From assembly GCF_000710615.1 (NCBI RefSeq), contig NZ_JDTH01000001.1, positions 62,001 to 126,000 on the forward strand: DNA of 64,000 nucleotides, given 5' to 3'. The DNA is from Haladaptatus cibarius D43 (GTDB lineage Archaea; Halobacteriota; Halobacteria; Halobacteriales; Haladaptataceae). Each line of letters opens with the position of its first letter. Positions within the stretch are counted from its first letter, which is position 1. The notes beneath the pieces were generated by a model that did no database searches, was not told the DNA's origin, and saw only the letters and a list, made by a program, of their open reading frames with translations. This document shows, in pieces, positions 50,758 through 59,717 of this stretch. The position numbers were made by a program, and so were the translations under genes.

Positions 50758-51241
50758 CACTGCTCGACTGTCGCTCGCCCTGTGTGCAATCCTCCTGCTC
50801 GCGGTTCCGGCGGGTGCTGTCGGGGGGAGCAGTTCACAGAGCGGCGACGATAACGACAAAGTCCTCGTCGTCGCCGACGTCGAGACGGGCGAACCGATAC
50901 TGGTCACGCCGGTCGAAAACGGAACGCAGGTTGCGCTCGCATACACGCACAGCGTCGAGAAAACGCCGGTTCGGGACGTGTACGTCGTGGATGGAGCTGA
51001 GTTGGAGATGACCGAAATGCGATTCCAATCCTACGGCGCTGGACTTCCGGCTAACGCGAACGTGACGAGCGAAAGCGGTTGGTTCGTCTTCGACCCGCCG
51101 GGGCGCTACGCACAGATTTCCGTCGCACCCGGGGACGTGGCGAATCACGAACTGCGAGTCGGAGACGAGCAGTACGACCTCGCGGCACTCTCGGGCGGTG
51201 AATCGGTCAAACTGTTCGTCATCGAACGGTGTCCGACATGA
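50729..51241 (+). CDS. DUF1850 protein of the TRAP-TAXI operon
   Basis: 170 residues from ATG 50729 with AGGAGG immediately before it; it overlaps the solute-binding gene by 29 bp. A hydrophobic N-terminal segment (RLSLALCAILLLAVPAGAVG) looks like a Sec signal peptide or anchor. The DUF1850 domain follows: YTHSVEKTPVRDVYVV, a substrate-like motif, and LEMTEMRFQSYGAGLPANAN. DUF1850 genes are regularly found between TAXI receptor and permease. The next gene overlaps by ATGA, so the three are translationally coupled. Confidence 0.88.
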   Translation: MTQVETTVRNTARLSLALCAILLLAVPAGAVGGSSSQSGDDNDKVLVVADVETGEPILVTPVENGTQVALAYTHSVEKTPVRDVYVVDGAELEMTEMRFQSYGAGLPANANVTSESGWFVFDPPGRYAQISVAPGDVANHELRVGDEQYDLAALSGGESVKLFVIERCPT

Positions 51242-53922
51242 GCGACACGCTAAGCGAGCAAGAACAGGAAGAACTCGTTCAGGAACTCGAACACAGACGT
51301 GACCTTCGCGGGGTGGTTGCCGTCATCGCTTCGGCAATCGCCATCACCTTCTCTGCGTTTCAGATATGGCTCGCGGCGCGGGGATTCATCTTTCAAGTAA
51401 CGCTCCCTGTGGTCGGTGAAATTCGAATCGCCGCCCTGCAACTGTTGCAGGTCAACGCGGTTCACGTCATCTTTGCCCTGCTGCTGTCGTTTTTACTGTT
51501 TCCGACGACGACTGGAAATGGCTTTCTCTCGCGTCGTCTCGGCCGAATCGTTCCCGCACTGCGGGAACGATTCGGCGAGCATAGTCCGGTCACCCGGGTC
51601 GCCGCAGGCATGCGCCGGGTCGTCCGATGGCTGATGGTTGACCCCAACAGAAGACGAGTGACGCCGGTCGATTTCGTGATGATGGCGATAGCGATACTAG
51701 CCGTCTGGTACATGCTGACGGATTTCGACGAAATTCGCGGAATGCGCGCGCTCGGACTCGGGTTCGGACGAACGACTTCGGAGGTGTATCCGTTCCTCTC
51801 GCCCGTCGTGGACGCGATTTCAGCAATCGGAATCCCGTTAAACGAAGCGTCCTACGCGTTCGTCCTCGGCGCACTCGGCGTCTTGCTCGTGCTCGAAGCG
51901 ACTCGCCGAGTCCTCGGCCTGTATCTCATGATTATCGTCGCGTCGTTCATCGTCTACGCCCGCTGGGGCTATCTGATTCCACTCGACGCACCCATCGTCG
52001 GCGTCCTCTCGATTCCACCACTCGACTGGAGTTCCATCGTTCAGAACCTCTGGTATAACACCGAGAACGGCGTGTTCGGGATTCCGGTGACGGTGAGCGT
52101 CCGATTCATCTTCATCTTCATCCTATTCGGCGCGTTTTTGGAGATGAGCGGCGCGGGCCAATGGTTCATCGAACTCGCATACTCCGCGACGGGACAGCGA
52201 AAAGGCGGTCCCGCCAAAGCCTCGATTCTCGCCTCGGGATTCATGGGTACCATCAGCGGGTCGTCGATTGCGAACACGGTGACGACCGGAGCCTTCACGA
52301 TTCCGCTGATGAAACGCTCCGGTTATCGACCGGAGTTCGCGGGGGCCGTCGAAGCCTCCGCCTCCTCGGGCGGGCAGATTCTTCCACCCGTCATGGGCGC
52401 AGCAGCGTTCCTCATCGTAGAGTACACACTGACGCCCTTCCGCGACGTGATTATGGCCGCGGCGATTCCCGCGGTCGTCTTCTTTTTCGGCGTCTGGGTG
52501 ATGGTGCATCTGGAAGCCTCGAAGGAGAACATCGGTGGCTTAGCCGACTCGAAAATCGTGGGCTTTCGGCCCCACCTTCTTCGCGGCTGGTTCTACCTCG
52601 TCCCGCTAATTCTGCTCCTCCACTATCTCATCATCGAACGACTCTCAATCGAGCGAGCGGCGTGGTACACCCTCGTCGCCATCGCCGCACTCATCGCACT
52701 CATCGCGGCCTACAACCGAACTTCGAGGGTGCCGCTGGTCGGAACGATTGTCGGAATTTCCGCGCTCCAGTTCGCCTCCTTTGTGACCGCAGGCGTCGGT
52801 ATCGTTTCCCTGCTCGCGGGCGGAGGCGGTACAGGAACGGGACTCGCACCGCTCGCTGCACTCAACGTGGTGGCGGGGCAACTCGGGTGGATAATTCTCG
52901 CCGTGAGTCTCGTTACGCTTTTGCTTCGCCCGCACGCGGACGCACCACTGCTCGATTTCGACGGCCAAGTCGATAGTGCGGTTGCGAAAGGTGCGAACGT
53001 CCTTCGGCGACCCCGACTCGCGGACAATCGCGGATTCCAGTACGGTGGGTTCGTCCTCACCTCGATGGATTCGGGTGCGAGGACTGCGACGACGGTCGTC
53101 ATCGCGGTTGCGGCGGCGGGCGTCATTCCCGGCGTCATCAGCGTCAGCGGATTGGGACCGAATCTCACCGCGCTCATCCAAACTGTCAGCGGCGGTTCGA
53201 TCGTCGTGCTGTTGGTTCTTACGGCGATTTCGTCCATCATTCTCGGGATGGGAATGCCGACGACGGTGACCTACATCATCCTCGTTTCGATGCTCGGCGA
53301 CGCCATCGCAGGGTTCGGGATTCCGATTCTGTCGGCGCACCTCTTCATTCTCTATTTCGGCGTCATCGCCGACATCACGCCGCCAGTGGCGGTCGCGGCC
53401 TACGCAGCTTCGGGAATCGCCAAATCCGACCAGTTCCAGACGGGCGTCGAGGCGTTTTCGCTCTCACTGAACAAGGCAATTGTTCCGTTCGCGTTCGTGC
53501 TGACGCCCGGAATCCTGCTCCTTCGCGGCGTCGGAACCGGACAGGAGGTTCGCGTCATCGGCGTGAACGACGTAACCAATCTCGGGTATTTCGTCCCCGA
53601 CGTGCTGATTCCAGTGGCGGGAGTGTTCGTCGGCGTCGTCGCACTCGGCGCAACAGTCATCGGCTATCTCTACGCCGACGTGAGCAGGGCAGACCGGGCG
53701 TGGTTCGCACTAACTGCACTCTTGCTTATGGCTCCGCTCTTGCTGTTCAACACCGTGACGAGCATACTGGGGTTGGTCGGTCTACCGACAGTGGAACCGG
53801 GTTCGTTCGACCTCCTGCTTCGAGCGGTCGGCGCAGTCGCTTTCGGCGCGCTGGCGCTCAAAAACCGGCGGCGGGCGGACAGGGAAGCTGCCGAGGAGCG
53901 CGGAACGACGGAGGCGGCCTAA
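51238..53922 (+). CDS. TRAP transporter fused permease (TAXI type)
   Basis: 894 residues from ATG 51238 (GTG at 51229 would add three); it overlaps DUF1850 by 4 bp. About 18-20 transmembrane helices: an N-terminal DctQ-like four-helix part fused to a DctM-like 12-helix part. Signature segments: AKASILASGFMGTISGSSIA and NTVTTGAFTIPLMKRSGYRP in the first repeat, ILGMGMPTTVTYIILVSMLG and IADITPPVAVAAYAASGIAK in the second. Uses an ion gradient to import the solute captured by the TAXI protein. The fused form is usual in TAXI systems. A 16-bp-arm palindrome follows the stop. Confidence 0.95.
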   Translation: MSDTLSEQEQEELVQELEHRRDLRGVVAVIASAIAITFSAFQIWLAARGFIFQVTLPVVGEIRIAALQLLQVNAVHVIFALLLSFLLFPTTTGNGFLSRRLGRIVPALRERFGEHSPVTRVAAGMRRVVRWLMVDPNRRRVTPVDFVMMAIAILAVWYMLTDFDEIRGMRALGLGFGRTTSEVYPFLSPVVDAISAIGIPLNEASYAFVLGALGVLLVLEATRRVLGLYLMIIVASFIVYARWGYLIPLDAPIVGVLSIPPLDWSSIVQNLWYNTENGVFGIPVTVSVRFIFIFILFGAFLEMSGAGQWFIELAYSATGQRKGGPAKASILASGFMGTISGSSIANTVTTGAFTIPLMKRSGYRPEFAGAVEASASSGGQILPPVMGAAAFLIVEYTLTPFRDVIMAAAIPAVVFFFGVWVMVHLEASKENIGGLADSKIVGFRPHLLRGWFYLVPLILLLHYLIIERLSIERAAWYTLVAIAALIALIAAYNRTSRVPLVGTIVGISALQFASFVTAGVGIVSLLAGGGGTGTGLAPLAALNVVAGQLGWIILAVSLVTLLLRPHADAPLLDFDGQVDSAVAKGANVLRRPRLADNRGFQYGGFVLTSMDSGARTATTVVIAVAAAGVIPGVISVSGLGPNLTALIQTVSGGSIVVLLVLTAISSIILGMGMPTTVTYIILVSMLGDAIAGFGIPILSAHLFILYFGVIADITPPVAVAAYAASGIAKSDQFQTGVEAFSLSLNKAIVPFAFVLTPGILLLRGVGTGQEVRVIGVNDVTNLGYFVPDVLIPVAGVFVGVVALGATVIGYLYADVSRADRAWFALTALLLMAPLLLFNTVTSILGLVGLPTVEPGSFDLLLRAVGAVAFGALALKNRRRADREAAEERGTTEAA

Positions 53923-53954
53923 AACTGGCCGCAGTCGCCGAGTCGGGTTTCGAA

Positions 53955-53987
53955 GCGGATTTCAGCGCCAGTGGCGCTGAAATCCGC
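53955..53987 (+). terminator. 33-bp palindrome after the TRAP operon
   Basis: Two perfect 16-base arms, GCGGATTTCAGCGCCA and TGGCGCTGAAATCCGC, around a single G. It lies 32 bp after the permease stop. There is no T-run after it, so it may act as a 3'-end hairpin rather than a classical terminator, or as a DNA-level palindrome. Confidence 0.5.
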
Positions 53988-54286
53988 GTTGGGTCGTTCT
54001 GGATTCGTTGAACTTTTTCGAATACCCTCGGCTATCAAAACTGTTTTCGAAAGGATGCGTCCGCGCGGCGCTCATGGCATGGCACGCGACAAACGGCACG
54101 CGGACGCACTCGAAAGTACGCATTCAGGAGTGTTAGGTCTATCGCTATGGTAAAACCAAGTCAATTTCAATATTGACTCGATTACGTCGGGGATTTTCCG
54201 ACAGGAGTTCGATTGTCAGCGAAAAGTGAAATCGGTGTCAGAATGTGGGAAGGAAATTCAGAGGGAGAAAATCAGAATGAGCGCAA
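53988..54286. other. Gene-free region with a distant inverted repeat
   Basis: About 300 bp. Arms TGCGTCCGCG (54056-54065) and CGCGGACGCA (54099-54108) are perfect, and flanking TTTCGAAAGG / CTCGAAAG are imperfect partners, giving a longer possible stem. Nothing coding is credible. It ends at the 3' end of the DedA gene. Confidence 0.4.
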
Positions 54287-55006
54287 TCAGAATGGGAGGA
54301 AATCGAGCAGGCCGAGTTCGATAGTGTAAATCGCAAAGGCGGCCAGCCACGACTGGAAAATCAGCGTTCCAATCGCGGAGAGAACGATGAACTCCCAATC
54401 CTTCATTTCCGCGAATCCGGCGGGGACGGTGAGCATTCCGCGGGTGAACAGGAGGGCGTTGCTGACCGGGACGACGATGCGACCCCAGCGGTCGAACCAG
54501 CCGTCGAATCGGTCGAGCGAGTCCTCGCTGATGCGAAACCACGGTTTTTCGAGCAGGTACTCTCGACCGCCGCGCTTCGCCAGCGAAAACAGCGCGTACT
54601 GGCCAGTCGTTGCGCCGATGACGGCGACGAAGATGATGACGGCGATAGCTTGAATGTTGTCCGGAGACGCGAGAACGGTCACCGAGAACGGAACGAGACT
54701 CTCGCTCGGTGCGAAATACAGCAACATCGCGCCCTCCAAAATGAGGATAAGGAAGAGTGCGATGAGTCCGTACTGGTCGAGCCACTGTTTTGCGAGTTCC
54801 TCATCCCCGGTCAAAAAGAGGTAGATACCGACAACCGCGGCAACCGCAACACCGGCCACGAGAAAGATAATTCCGTAATCCGAGAGGAACTTCCGGAGGG
54901 AGTTCGAACCGGAGCCAACCGAGAGGAGCGCCAAACCGAACATCAAGAGGGCGAACAGACCGACGAGAGGTGTCGTCTCGACTGCGACGAGCGAGGCGAG
55001 TTGCAT
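54287..55006 (-). CDS. DedA-family membrane protein (VTT domain)
   Basis: 239 residues. DedA/VTT proteins are predicted or shown to be lipid scramblases or flippases. The first ~75 residues hold two or three extra hydrophobic segments. Then come LDQYGLIALFLILILEGAML and FAPSESLVPFSVTVLA, the re-entrant VTT helix with the conserved E/P pattern, and GATTGQYALFSLAKRGGREY. The GRIVVPVSNALLFTRGMLTV segment is the DedA Arg-containing loop near residue 173. C-terminal span WLAAFAIYTIELGLLDFLPF. It is divergent from hemB. Confidence 0.9.
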   Translation of the reverse strand: MQLASLVAVETTPLVGLFALLMFGLALLSVGSGSNSLRKFLSDYGIIFLVAGVAVAAVVGIYLFLTGDEELAKQWLDQYGLIALFLILILEGAMLLYFAPSESLVPFSVTVLASPDNIQAIAVIIFVAVIGATTGQYALFSLAKRGGREYLLEKPWFRISEDSLDRFDGWFDRWGRIVVPVSNALLFTRGMLTVPAGFAEMKDWEFIVLSAIGTLIFQSWLAAFAIYTIELGLLDFLPF

Positions 55007-55095
55007 CTGGTACGGCTATTGACGTGATATACTAAATGCGTTGTGACCTGCGCCCGGAGCGACGCGGTTTTGGCCGTTCCGCCGATAGCACCGGT

Positions 55096-56079
55096 ATGGA
55101 CCCAATCGAGCGCCCGCGTCGGCTCCGCCGGGACGGACTCCGGAAACTGGTCAGCGAGAACAAACTGGCGGCCAGCGACCTCATCGCACCCGTTTTCGTG
55201 GACGCAACCACGGACGAACGAGTCGAGATAGAAACCATGCCGGGCCACGAGCGCGTTCCAATCGAAGAGTGCGTAGCCCGCGTCGAGGAAGTACTGGAAA
55301 CCGGCGTCGAGGCCGTGATGCTGTTCGGGATTCCCAAATCGAAGGACGAACGCGGCAGTCGCGCGTGGGCCGAAGACGGTGTGGTACAGGAAGCGACGCG
55401 CCGAATCACGAGCGAGACGGACGCCACGGTCATCACCGATATCTGTCTCTGTGAGTACACCGAACACGGCCACTGTGGCGTGCTCGAAGACGATGCCGCG
55501 GACGACCCCCGACTCACAGTGAAAAACGACGAAACGTTAGACCTCCTTCGGAAGATTTCGGTTTCGCACGCCGAGGCGGGAGCGGAGATGGTCGCCCCCA
55601 GCGGCATGATGGATGGCATGGTCGGCGCGATTCGGGAAGCACTGGACGACGCGGGCTACACCGACGTTCCCATCATGAGCTACGCCGCGAAGTACGAAAG
55701 CGCGTTTTACGGGCCGTTCCGCGACGCCGCGGACGGCGCACCCTCGTTCGGAAACCGGCGCCACTACCAGATGGATCCGGCCAACTCGCGCGAAGCCATT
55801 CGGGAAGTCGAACTGGACGTGGAACAGGGTGCGGACGTACTGATGGTGAAACCCGCACTGCCGTACCTCGACATCGTCCGCGACATCCGCGAGGAGTTCG
55901 ACCACCCTGTCGCCGCCTACAACGTTTCGGGCGAATACGCGATGCTTCACGCCGGGAGCGAGAAGGGATGGCTCGATTTGCAGGAAACCGCGCTCGAATC
56001 CTTACTGTCAATGAAACGGGCAGGAGCAGACCTCATTCTCACCTACTTCGCGGAAGACATCGCCGACGAACTCGCGTAA
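55096..56079 (+). CDS. hemB: Porphobilinogen synthase (delta-aminolevulinate dehydratase)
   Basis: 327 residues from ATG 55096 (MDPIERPRRLRRD). Condenses two 5-aminolevulinate molecules in haem/corrin synthesis. The zinc Cys cluster is in DICLCEYTEHGHC (about residues 115-127). Schiff-base lysines lie in SYAAKYESAFYGPFRDA (about 195) and LMVKPALPYLDIV (about 248). Homo-octameric TIM barrel. The C-terminus RAGADLILTYFAEDIADEL is typical. No other haem genes are adjacent. Confidence 0.96.
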   Translation: MDPIERPRRLRRDGLRKLVSENKLAASDLIAPVFVDATTDERVEIETMPGHERVPIEECVARVEEVLETGVEAVMLFGIPKSKDERGSRAWAEDGVVQEATRRITSETDATVITDICLCEYTEHGHCGVLEDDAADDPRLTVKNDETLDLLRKISVSHAEAGAEMVAPSGMMDGMVGAIREALDDAGYTDVPIMSYAAKYESAFYGPFRDAADGAPSFGNRRHYQMDPANSREAIREVELDVEQGADVLMVKPALPYLDIVRDIREEFDHPVAAYNVSGEYAMLHAGSEKGWLDLQETALESLLSMKRAGADLILTYFAEDIADELA

Positions 56080-56514
56080 ACGAGTTCATCGGCCCTCGTA
56101 ATCGGGCGAAATCGAACGAAAATTACTATAATCGAGGGAAGCAGTGATTCGAATTTCGGTCGAATCGATGGATGCACACTGGTTTGCGAGTGAATCTCGT
56201 GCGCACTAAGTTCGGCGTGGTGAGTGCCGTCGTCCAATGGCGACCGATTTGTCGATGGACGAGCGTCCAGAAACGAGTTTTCGGATGGTCGTTTTTCGAC
56301 CACATTACAACCTTAAGGAGATAGTATCCGATAATAAGCTGGTCGTTCGGCCACCCAACCGGCAGTAAAAACGGATATTTCAACGATTAACGTCATAAGC
56401 AAGAGCTCTGTTGCGTCACACCGTGATGCAGAAAATAAACAACGTAGAATACTAAGTATTCGTGGACATTTGTCCAGATGATATCGTCGTGATAGACACG
56501 AAGGAGGACGACGA
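56080..56514. other. Gene-free promoter region between hemB and the amt fusion
   Basis: 435 bp. Inverted repeats CCCTCG (56094-56099)/CGAGGG (56133-56138) and TGGACA (56463-56468)/TGTCCA (56471-56476) are visible; the second, 39 bp upstream of the amt ATG, could be an operator. A Shine-Dalgarno-like GGAGG lies at about 56503-56507 before ATG 56515. Nothing coding is credible. Confidence 0.5.
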
Positions 56515-58118
56515 ATGAGCGAGTTACTCGTGCTGGCGCAGGGTGCGAGCGCCCTCGAAGTGCTTGCAGAGGGCGTCAACCTGCTGTGGGTGTTGGTCGT
56601 AACCTTCCTCATCTTCTTCATGCACGCCGGATTCGCCATGCTGGAGGCCGGACAGGTGCGCTCGAAAAACGTCGCCAACCAGTTGACGAAGAACCTGCTG
56701 ACGTGGAGCGTCGGCGTCCTCGCCTTCTTTCTCGTGGGTGCAGCGCTGTCGAGCATCGTTGGCTACCTGACCGGCGCAGCGGGAGCGTGGTCGGTCGCCG
56801 GAGAGTTCGCGGCAATCCTCGAACCCAGCGGCGTGAACAGTTGGGTCGATTGGCTCTTCGGCGCGGTGTTCGCCATGACCGCCGCAACCATCGTCAGCGG
56901 GGCCGTCGCGGGGCGCTGTAAACTCCGCACCTACGTGAGCTACACCGTCCTGCTCGCGGCGGTCATCTACCCCGTCGACGTCGGATTCATGTGGGGTGGC
57001 GGCATCCTCGCGACGATTGGCTTCCGCGACTTCGCGGGCGGCATGGTCGTTCACGGAATGGGCGGCATCGCCGGATTGACCGCCGCGTGGGTCATCGGGC
57101 CGCGTCTCGGTCGCTTCGACGAGAACGGCGGTGCGAACGTCATCCCCGGCCATTCCGTGACCTTCGCCGTCCTCGGGACGCTCATCCTCGCGTTCGGTTG
57201 GTTCGGGTTCAACGTCGACACCGCGGCTACGGTGTTCGCGGCAGACGGCGGGGCGCTCTCGCTGGACGCATTCGCAACGGTCAGTCGAGTCGCCCTCGTC
57301 ACGACGCTCGGAATGGCGACGGGCGCAATCGGTGCAAGCATCGTTTCGCTGGTTCGCACCGGTGAGGTAGACACCTTGTACGTCGCCAACGGCCTGCTCG
57401 CCGGATTGGTCGGCGTTACCGGAATCGCGACGACATCGTCTGGCCCGGCGCACTCGCGGTCGGTCTGCTTGCAGGTGCACAACTCCCGTTCGTCTTCGAG
57501 TTCGTGGAAAAACGCCTTAACATCGACGACGTGTGTGCAGTGTTCCCTGTTCACATGTCTGCCGAGATTCTCGGAGCACTGGCTTATCCGTTCGTCGCAG
57601 TCGGAACGTGGCAGGGAGCGGGACTCGGTTCCGTGCTCTCGGGGCTCGCAGTGCAGACCGCAGGCGTCCTGCTCATCGGTTTGTGGACAGTCGTCGCAAC
57701 TGGCTCGGTATTCGGCGTCGGCGACACCGCGGAGATTCCCGCCGAGCACCTGCGCGCCGACGGCGGTTCTCTGCTCAACGACGGCGATATCAAACTCGTC
57801 ACCGCAATCGTGCGTCCGGACAGACTGACCAACGTGAAGCGAGCGCTGGCTGACATCGGCGCGCCGAGTCTCGCGTAACGAACGTGAGTGGCCGCGGCAG
57901 TCAACCCGCAAAACTCGGCCAGTGGCGCGGCGAGGAGTACGTCGTGGATTTACACCAGAAGGTAAAAGTCGAGTGCGTCGTCGCGGACATCCCCGCAGAC
58001 GACGTCATCGAGGCGATTCGCGAAGCCGCAAACACGGGCGAACCCGGCGACGGGAAGATATTCGTCGTCCCTGTCGGGGAAACCTGTCAGGTGAGAACGG
58101 GTAACAGAGGCCGTCTGA
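56515..58118 (+). pseudogene. amt: Ammonium transporter fused to a PII protein, broken by frameshifts
   Basis: Frame 1 from ATG 56515 gives a normal Amt channel (LIFFMHAGFAMLEAGQVRSK, FMWGGGILATIGFRDFAGGM, VHGMGGIAGL, FGWFGFNVDTAATVF) to about 57431. The Amt sequence then continues in the next frame (DDIVWPGALAVGLLAGAQLP ... NIDDVCAVFPVHMSAEILGA) and, without a stop, into a GlnB/PII domain (DIKLVTAIVRPDRLTNVKRA). Near 57876 a second shift is needed to follow the T-loop ([40 protein letters not shown]). A third shift near 58103 would reach EAV-stop at 58116-58118. Losses 1 and 2 both fit loss of one G from GCGG. Amt-PII fusions occur in other prokaryotes. Read errors must be excluded before calling it dead. 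Confidence 0.85.
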
Positions 58119-58174
58119 GACGAGAACAAGAGCGACAAAATTCGACTCTCTTTCTTCTCGCAACCTTCGCCCTA

Positions 58175-58951
58175 CTATTCAGTATTTAGCGTTTTTTCGG
58201 CCCATTTGATTGCATAATCGACGCCGTGATGACGGTACGCCTGTGTATCTAGTGCAGAAAACGGCGCAGGTGGTTCGATGCCGTGTTTGATGGCGCTACA
58301 GGCGAGTTCCGTGGCGTCTGAGAAATCCGTGCGACCGGTGGCAATTTCTCGGGAGATTCCTTCTACCCGGGGTTCGATTCGTTCACCAGCGTCCTGCCAC
58401 GCTTCGAACAAACGAGGATACGATTCGCGCCACTCCGTAAATGCTTCGCGGGTATGAAGTCCGTTGTAGGCGTCACAGAGCGCGACGGCGAGTTGGTACG
58501 TACTTCCGGAATTGAGCGGAACCACGTCGGCGAACTTCCGGTATCTCTCACCGAAAAATTCGAGGAACTGTTCGGGCAGGTCGAGTCCGATTTCGACCAG
58601 TGCCTCCGCGAGCAGAAAGTCGATGAACTCCTCTGGTGACCCCTCTACTCGTGCTTTGACGAAGACGACAGGTGGAGACGTTTGGTGCGTCCACGCCACA
58701 CTTCCGTCGCCCGGCATGCCAACCACGAGGTCAGTTCCGGCGAATCGCCGCAGCAGTTCGGGCGCGTCGTCAGGTAGCCACTCGTCGGCTGCAGAGAACG
58801 GACGGATTTCGTCGGTCAGAAGCGCGAGGTCGTCGCGCGCCGGAACCGGAAGCGTCTCGAAATCCCGGTTGCAGTCGAGGACGAGCGTATCGGGCGCGTG
58901 TTCGTCTCGAACCGCCGCCACATCCTCGGGGAGCGTTCGTTGACTGAACAT
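58175..58951 (-). CDS. Haloarchaeal protein of unknown function (DUF7089-like)
   Basis: 258 residues from ATG 58951 ([16 protein letters not shown]). Soluble and acidic. Alpha/beta first half ([40 protein letters not shown]), then mostly helical ([40 protein letters not shown]), ending [14 protein letters not shown]. No catalytic motif is seen. I believe homologs are listed as DUF7089 and confined to haloarchaea. Just upstream on the same strand is a 30-residue membrane peptide gene, 5 bp apart, so they probably share a transcript. Confidence 0.8.
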   Translation of the reverse strand: MFSQRTLPEDVAAVRDEHAPDTLVLDCNRDFETLPVPARDDLALLTDEIRPFSAADEWLPDDAPELLRRFAGTDLVVGMPGDGSVAWTHQTSPPVVFVKARVEGSPEEFIDFLLAEALVEIGLDLPEQFLEFFGERYRKFADVVPLNSGSTYQLAVALCDAYNGLHTREAFTEWRESYPRLFEAWQDAGERIEPRVEGISREIATGRTDFSDATELACSAIKHGIEPPAPFSALDTQAYRHHGVDYAIKWAEKTLNTE

Positions 58952-58956
58952 CGCGC

Positions 58957-59049
58957 TCAGGCGACGAACCAGAGGTTGAGGATGACTGCAACTGCGGCCA
59001 ACGCCGTCAGTCCAACAGTGCCGATAACGATTTTCGTCGGAGTGCTCAT
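58957..59049 (-). CDS. 30-residue single-span membrane peptide
   Basis: ATG at 59049, stop at 58957-58959. Sequence begins MSTPTKIVIGTVGLTALAAV and continues through VILNLWFVA: a basic N-terminus and one hydrophobic helix filling the rest. It ends 5 bp before the start of the DUF7089-like gene. The short size, hydrophobicity and operon position argue for a real gene, but there is no independent evidence. Confidence 0.6.
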   Translation of the reverse strand: MSTPTKIVIGTVGLTALAAVAVILNLWFVA

Positions 59050-59096
59050 ACCCGACTGTTTCCACTCGAACGCTTAAAATCTGCCGAGTCCGGGTG

Positions 59097-59119
59097 AAAC
59101 CCCTTCGTTTCCACTCCAG
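59097..59119 (-). other. ORB-like sequence upstream of the small membrane peptide
   Basis: Plus strand AAACCCCTTCGTTTCCACTC; on the minus strand GAGTGGAAACGAAGGGGTTT. It matches the ORB at 63215 (CCAGTGGAAACGAAGGGGT) closely. It is 2.9 kb from the nearest origin repeat, beyond oapC. Confidence 0.55.
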
Positions 59120-59143
59120 AACTGTGAATAACTACTCACGAAC

Positions 59144-59590
59144 TTACGAGCTTACACCGACAGCATCGACCCGAACCGTGACGAAGCGGGCAACGCCATC
59201 TTCCAAGAGCAACAGCAGATTGTAGACGAGTGTCCCTTGAAATCCGATGGCGAGAAACACCCAGTTCGCTGGAAATCCCGGGTTGAGAGCCGCGACAATG
59301 CTATAGCTCAACAGGAGATTGCCGAACGTAGCGACAACGTGAACCATGGATGCCGCGATGAGTCTCCCGCTGGGATTCGAATCGATGTCCTCGAAGAGGT
59401 CATCGAACGCGATACTGGCCATCGCCCCGAACGCGACCAACGCACCGACGACGTAGAGGAAAATTTCGAGAATGCGTGACGACCCGTACTGGTTCATCAG
59501 TATCGCGCCACCGCCCCAAATCATCAGTGTGTAGCCGTATGCCTTCGACTCCGAAAGCAAGTTTTGTGCGAGTTCTTCGACGGGATTCAT
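59144..59590 (-). CDS. Membrane protein, unknown function
   Basis: 148 residues, four hydrophobic segments: YGYTLMIWGGGAILM, ILEIFLYVVGALVAFGAMAS, SMVHVVATFGNLLLSYSIV and NWVFLAIGFQGTLVYNLLLL. The N-terminus NPVEELAQNLLSESKA is soluble. No conserved motif is recognised. It ends 95 bp before the DUF7089 operon start, downstream of the oap genes. Confidence 0.75.
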   Translation of the reverse strand: MNPVEELAQNLLSESKAYGYTLMIWGGGAILMNQYGSSRILEIFLYVVGALVAFGAMASIAFDDLFEDIDSNPSGRLIAASMVHVVATFGNLLLSYSIVAALNPGFPANWVFLAIGFQGTLVYNLLLLLEDGVARFVTVRVDAVGVSS

Positions 59591-59717
59591 ACAGTCGCTG
59601 AGCTATCAAGTGACAAAGATCACGTCCCTGGTATCGCGTGCTGTTTGAGTGGCTATCGAGGAAAGGAGGTATTGACAATGAAGAAAACTGTCGAGGAAAG
59701 AGAAACGATAAAAACGG

